12,181 nucleotides of DNA from Auxenochlorella pyrenoidosa (Eukaryota > Chlorophyta > Trebouxiophyceae > Chlorellales > Chlorellaceae), in assembly GCA_001430745.1 (NCBI GenBank), contig KQ481947.1, positions 42,296-54,476 on the forward strand, in the 5' to 3' direction. Every line of letters begins with the position of its first letter. Position 1 is the stretch's first letter. Positions 8,693 through 12,181 of the stretch are shown piece by piece. Position numbers and translations under genes: made by a program. Below the pieces are notes generated by a model, which worked only from the letters and a program-made list of their open reading frames with translations, had not been told where the DNA came from and made no database searches.

Positions 8693-10189
8693 GGTCGGTT
8701 GGAGGGGCGAGCTGGGAGAGGCTGCCTGCAGCACAACACGGGAGTTTTACACGGCCAATGCAGGTGAGAGGGAGGGCGCAGGGGCGGGCAGCCAAGGGAG
8801 ATCAACAGGTGACGGTCTGCGCACCGGGCGGGGGTAGCAACGGCGCATGCCGTGCGCCTCCCAAACCGGCCGCGCACCGAAATGGAACTGACTGCGCACC
8901 GATCGACGTGCCTTGCGGCCAGATGCGGGTGCAGGTAAGCAGAACTGGGCAGGGGGTGGGCACAGGCAAAAGGGGGCGCGGTGGCCCCGCCACTGTACAG
9001 CCACTGCGAGCGCCCCAACTTGCCTTCGTGCTGTATTTAGCACCAGAGAGGTCTCTCATGACTTTGCCCCGACGGGAGGGGAAGCGGCTTCAGAGTGGCG
9101 GTTCCAGTGGTGAAGGGCAGGCAGTGCAGGACCGGTTGGGTGACAGATTGGCGATTTGTGTTAGTATAGCTTGCGATGGGTTCAACAATGGAGACAAACA
9201 CACGTGCCAGCGAAGTGGTTTCTACTGGGCTCCGCCATGGGCCGCATGAGGCTCGCCCCGTTGAGCGGAGCGGGTCAGAACCTTTTACAGGATGCTAGCA
9301 AGCGCTAGAGAGAACACGAGCCGCTCCGCGTTTGGGTGCCTGATGGTGAGTGTAGCTGGTGCCGCTCAGCGATGAGCGGTGCCGCAAGTTCGGCACTCAT
9401 CCCGTCCCCTGCAGCCTCTGTGCTGTCGTAGGAGGTGCACAGACCTCCAGGGTCCAAGCCCTCAAGCGACACCTGCACAGCTGCAATGCAACCGGGTGAG
9501 CTCAGCGTCCAATGCCAGCGCATCCTGTCTCTGCTTGCATGCGCTGCCATTCACCTCCCCGTGCGCCACCAATAGACGATTCTGGCAGTATTACAGTAAA
9601 CTTCCAGCTGGGGAGGTGCTACGGCGCAAGCCAGCATTCCACGTGAGGCGAGGTTCCACTTCCATGAAATGCATTTTATGCAGCATAAAGTGCAGACCAT
9701 TTGAAGCATCTGTGATGTGTTGTTCAGTGGCGGGCCGCCATCCCTGCAGCGGCTCAACGATGCAGCCCAAGTTATCTGGCTGTTGCGCTGCCTGGACACG
9801 TAATGCAATGTTGTTGAACCTTCATTCCCTGCATGTTCGTCGTCGCTGCGGGCGGTTGCACCGAGGCATCTATGCCAGGGTTTCCAGCAGGTCCAGACTC
9901 ACAGACTTTTGGGCAGCAACCATGTTTGAAGCAAAACACAAAGTTCTTCAAGGTGGAATGCAGGGTGGCTGGCCAGGGCATACCCGAGCACGGCCAGGCT
10001 TGTCGGGACGCTGAGCCCGCCCGGCTGCCGCTGCACTCTGCCAGCCTCAGTCTCGGTCGCTGGCGCTGTCCTGCGATCATCATATCACTCATTCGCTCTC
10101 AGAGACTGTTCTACTGCCCAGCTCGGACCCTCTCGTGCGTGGGACAAGCCAAAGTCACTCGGCCAGCAGTCGGAGGGGCCCGCGCAGCC
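8693..10189. other. Divergent intergenic region between SBP2-like gene and RPT3
   Basis: This 1.5-kb stretch should hold both promoters and 5' UTRs. The part next to 8693 may contain an extra 5' exon of the SBP2-like gene. Stretches near 9130-9200 and 9580-9960 are clearly A/T-richer than the rest of the window. The open frames here encode nothing I recognise. The frame from an ATG at 9833 runs unbroken into RPT3 but is probably leader. I see no TATA box in a convincing position and no RNA gene. Confidence 0.45.
9670..9694. repeat. Small hairpin with 11-base arms
   Basis: Arms TGCATTTTATG (9670-9680) and CATAAAGTGCA (9684-9694) flank a three-base loop CAG. All eleven pairs can form in RNA, one of them a G-U. 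It lies in the A/T-richer part of the intergenic region, 496 bases before the RPT3 start. A protein-binding palindrome or chance are both possible. Confidence 0.5.
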
Positions 10190-11670
10190 ATGGCGGCTGC
10201 TGTCGCGGTGCAGAAGGCGCAGCATGTGCCAGAGGCGCTCTCGGCGCCCATGGAGACCGAGGGCGTCACCGTCCACGAGGAGGGGGACCTCTACACGCGG
10301 CTGAAGACCCTGCAGCGACAGCTAGAGTTCCTGGAAATCCAAGTGAGCATCTAGGATCGCTGGCGGCGGGGTCTGGAAGAGGAGCTTTTCACTCTGCGCG
10401 ATCGCCGCGCCCTGCGTGCCTCCTCTGCAGCTAGGCGGCCGCCCGACGTGTCGATCACTCACGATCGCCGGGTCTAGCGCCGCTCGACGGCCGACCCCTG
10501 CCCTCTGGCTGCTCACACCCGCCTTCGCCGCCTCTGCCAGCCCGGCCTTTGCCACCCCTGCGCGTGCGCCTGCCCACTGCCCTCGCCCGCACCTCTTGTG
10601 CCCGGCAGGAGGAGTATATCAAGGAGGAGCAGAAGAACCTGAAGAATGAGCTGCTGCGGGCGCAGGAGGAGGTCAAGCGCATCCAGGTGTGCCTGGCGCA
10701 GCTGGGCCAGCGCACGCTGAGGCCGGCTGCACGACCACTTCCGGCGCTGGCCCGTCTTCCACCATACATGCTGTTGCTAGCGGCCCCCGGCCGACCATGC
10801 CCCGCACCCCGTGGCCCTGCAGGCGGTGCCGCTGGTGATTGGCCAGTTCCTGGAAATGGTGGACAACAACACAGGCATCGTGGGCTCAACGACAGGCTCC
10901 AACTACTATGTCCGCATCCTGTCCACGCTCAACAGGCAGGGCGGCCCGCTCGCTGCGCCGCCGTGCCGCCTTGTGCTGCCACATTCATTGTGCCGCCTCC
11001 TGCTGCCACAATCGGGCAGCAGCACCAGCATGCACAGCAGCAGCAGCAGCAGCCTGGCTGATGCTGCGGCGGCCCACCGCTGGTGCTGCGCGGGCATGTC
11101 TGCATGCCGCTTCATCGCCCCCCCGCCCCGCTCCCCGCCTCCACAGGGAGCTGCTGCGGCCGAGCGCGTCGGTGGCGCTGCACCGCCACTCCAACGCGCT
11201 GGTGGACATACTGCCGCCCGAGGCCGACTCCACCATCTCAGTCATGTCCCAGACCGAGCGCCCCGACGTGACGTACCAGGTGGGCGGGTGGGTGGCCTTC
11301 CTGGGCATCTCCCTGGGCTCGCTAGGTGGGGTGTGTGGGGAGGTGGGGGGGGACGGGGGCGCACCTCGGGCAGTGACGGCGACGGGCGTGCCGGCCGCCC
11401 GCCCGCGCCCGGTGCCTGCCGCACCGTCCCGGCCGCGGCGCAGGCCCGGCAGCTGAGCGGCACGGGCGGCCGTGCACTTGGCACGGGCCTGCAGCCTCCC
11501 TGCCTGCCTTCCCGCGCATTGCATCACGCGTGCAGCCCTCCGGCCCTGTCCTCCTCTCATGCTGCCCCCCCCCCCTGGCGCCGCAGGACATTGGCGGCAT
11601 GGACATCCAGAAGCAGGAGATCAAGGAGGCGGTGGAGCTGCCGCTGGTGCAGGGAGACCTGTACGAGCAG
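10190..11670 (+). CDS. RPT3: 26S proteasome regulatory ATPase subunit RPT3 (PSMC4/6B), 5' part
   Basis: Five exons are visible: 10190-10342, 10609-10686, 10823-10935, 11147-11279 and 11587-11670, giving 187 residues, all in phase. RPT3 is one of six AAA-ATPases in the base of the 19S particle that unfold ubiquitinated proteins and thread them into the 20S core. Residues 33-77 form the family's N-terminal coiled coil ([14 protein letters not shown], then EEVKRIQ). Residues 78-155 form the OB fold, with [20 protein letters not shown] and [19 protein letters not shown], both near-identical to plant RPT3. Residues 160-179 ([20 protein letters not shown]) open the AAA module. The Walker A/B motifs and the HbYX tail lie beyond the window. 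The start ATG has a good context (GCCATGG) and the length expected for RPT3. The frame is open 119 codons further up, which I treat as leader. Intron 3 has a GC donor. Confidence 0.96.
10936..11146 (+). other. GC-AG intron (intron 3 of RPT3) with CAG repeat
   Basis: The highly conserved protein text [15 protein letters not shown] fixes this junction: AACAG|GCAGGG to CCACAG|GGAGC, phase 2. The next downstream GT is too far to keep the conserved residues, so the donor is GC. The intron also carries six uninterrupted CAG units at 11035-11052. Confidence 0.85.
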
Positions 11671-11860
11671 GTGGGGCAGGGCGGCGCTTCCTGTGCCTCC
11701 TCTTTGTGTTCCCTTCTTCTCTTTGTCCATCCCCTTGGTGGCGTGCAGGGCGAGCCGTATGGGCAGGTGGGCGGGGCGGCGCCGCTGCTCCTTCTCTTGC
11801 GTCCTGTGCCCTCCTCTCCTTCTTCTTTGACTCATCTTTTTCCGTCTCTTTGGTGGCTGC
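11647..11860 (+). repeat. Imperfect tandem duplication of RPT3 exon 5 end plus donor and following intron
   Basis: GTGCAGGGAGACCTGTACGA at 11647 begins a unit that recurs 96 bases later at 11743, where GTGCAGGGCGAGCCGTATGG is followed by GCAG|GTGGGC. Both units continue into GGGCGGCGC, then TCCTGTGCC(C)TCCTCT, TTCTTCT and TTGGTGG. The copy mimics a splice-flanked 18-base cassette (11749-11766) coding GEPYGQ. The unit boundaries are approximate. Confidence 0.65.
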
Positions 11861-11941
11861 CCGGGGTACCGCTGCCTGTCTGGTACCCCAGGCAGCCGCC
11901 AAAGAGACGGAAAAAGATGAGGCAGGGAAGAAGAAGAGAAG
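11811..11941. repeat. Long inverted repeat (hairpin) in RPT3 intron 5
   Basis: The 40-base inner arms, 11831-11870 and 11882-11921, pair with only one mismatch and one G-U around an 11-base loop. A weaker pyrimidine/purine extension (15 of 20 positions) lengthens each arm to about 60 bases. The inner arms carry GGTACC next to the loop and a shared AAAGAGACGGAAAAAGATGA. It resembles a recent inverted duplication, a short MITE-like element or a small-RNA precursor. No target-site duplication is evident. Confidence 0.85.
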
Positions 11942-12181
11942 AGTACACGCACGTGGGCCGCGGGCAGGCCGGCCTCTGGTTTGCTGCTCGTCCCTGCGCC
12001 GGCTGCCGCTGCGCCGGCTGCGAGGCTGCTGCTTAGCAGGCAGCACGTCCAGGGGGCCAGCTCAGCTTGAGGGGTGCCAGCTGCTGCAGGGCAGGTGGCC
12101 CCCCGGCCTGGTAGCTGCCCTCTGCATGCCTCTCATGGGCGGTCTGTGCGGGCCCGCTGGATGTTGCCCCTCATGGCAAAA
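11942..12181 (+). other. Continuation of RPT3 intron 5 to the window edge
   Basis: The next conserved RPT3 residues (isoleucine-glycine-isoleucine-aspartate-proline-proline, then Walker A) are absent, so intron 5 is at least 511 bases long, the longest in the window. I see nothing further in this tail. Confidence 0.6.

Noticed and set aside
8758..9249. 163-codon plus-strand frame upstream of the SBP2-like gene
   Set aside because: No domain, and it overlaps the likely promoter/5' UTR. It looks like a chance frame in GC-rich DNA.
9362..9379. Seven-base inverted repeat CCGCTCA/TGAGCGG
   Set aside because: Too short to distinguish from chance in GC-rich sequence; no neighbouring copies in operator-like spacing.
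9379..10014. 211-codon plus-strand frame before RPT3
   Set aside because: It has a non-ATG start, A/T-richer codons unlike the real exons and no recognised motif. It is better seen as non-coding.

Overview
This window looks like nuclear DNA from a GC-rich green alga, most likely a Chlorella-type trebouxiophyte. The organism is inferred. The evidence is strong G/C preference at codon third positions, many short introns (about 120-415 bases) with TGCAG/CGCAG acceptors and poly-C tracts, alanine/glutamine-rich insertions, and a plant/algal-type proteasome subunit. No long ATG-to-stop frame describes any gene here. All four genes had to be assembled by splicing on reading frame, splice consensus, intron phase and recalled protein-family sequence.

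Layout: (1) positions 1-852, minus strand, a RING-CH (RINGv, C4HC3) membrane-type E3 ligase gene that runs off the left edge. (2) 853-1123, a 271-base gap between two divergent start codons. (3) 1124-3838, plus strand, a second and different RING-CH gene (8-exon model, 340 aa, several hydrophobic segments). (4) 3839-5253, a convergent intergenic/3'-UTR stretch with no supportable gene. (5) 5254-8692, minus strand, an 8-exon SECIS-binding-protein-2-like gene (about 609 aa) with a Gln-rich N-terminal region and a C-terminal L7Ae/L30e domain. (6) 8693-10189, a divergent intergenic stretch with A/T-richer parts. (7) From 10190, plus strand, the first five exons of RPT3, the 26S proteasome AAA-ATPase (PSMC4/6B). 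It is cut by the right edge inside a long intron that carries a strong inverted repeat and a degenerate copy of the end of exon 5.

How the genes relate: the two RING-CH genes would mark membrane-associated substrates with ubiquitin, and RPT3 belongs to the machine that degrades ubiquitinated proteins. Nothing in the sequence shows that this proximity is more than chance. The SBP2-like gene points to UGA-selenocysteine recoding, known in green algae, but its RNA-contact glycine appears to be replaced by serine.

The most notable points are three GC-AG introns, one in each multi-intron gene; a stop codon embedded in a strong splice donor in the second RING-CH gene; the substituted glycine in the SBP2-like protein; and the long hairpin plus pseudo-microexon in RPT3 intron 5. 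I found no mobile element, CRISPR array, rRNA or tRNA, and no clear wholly new system.
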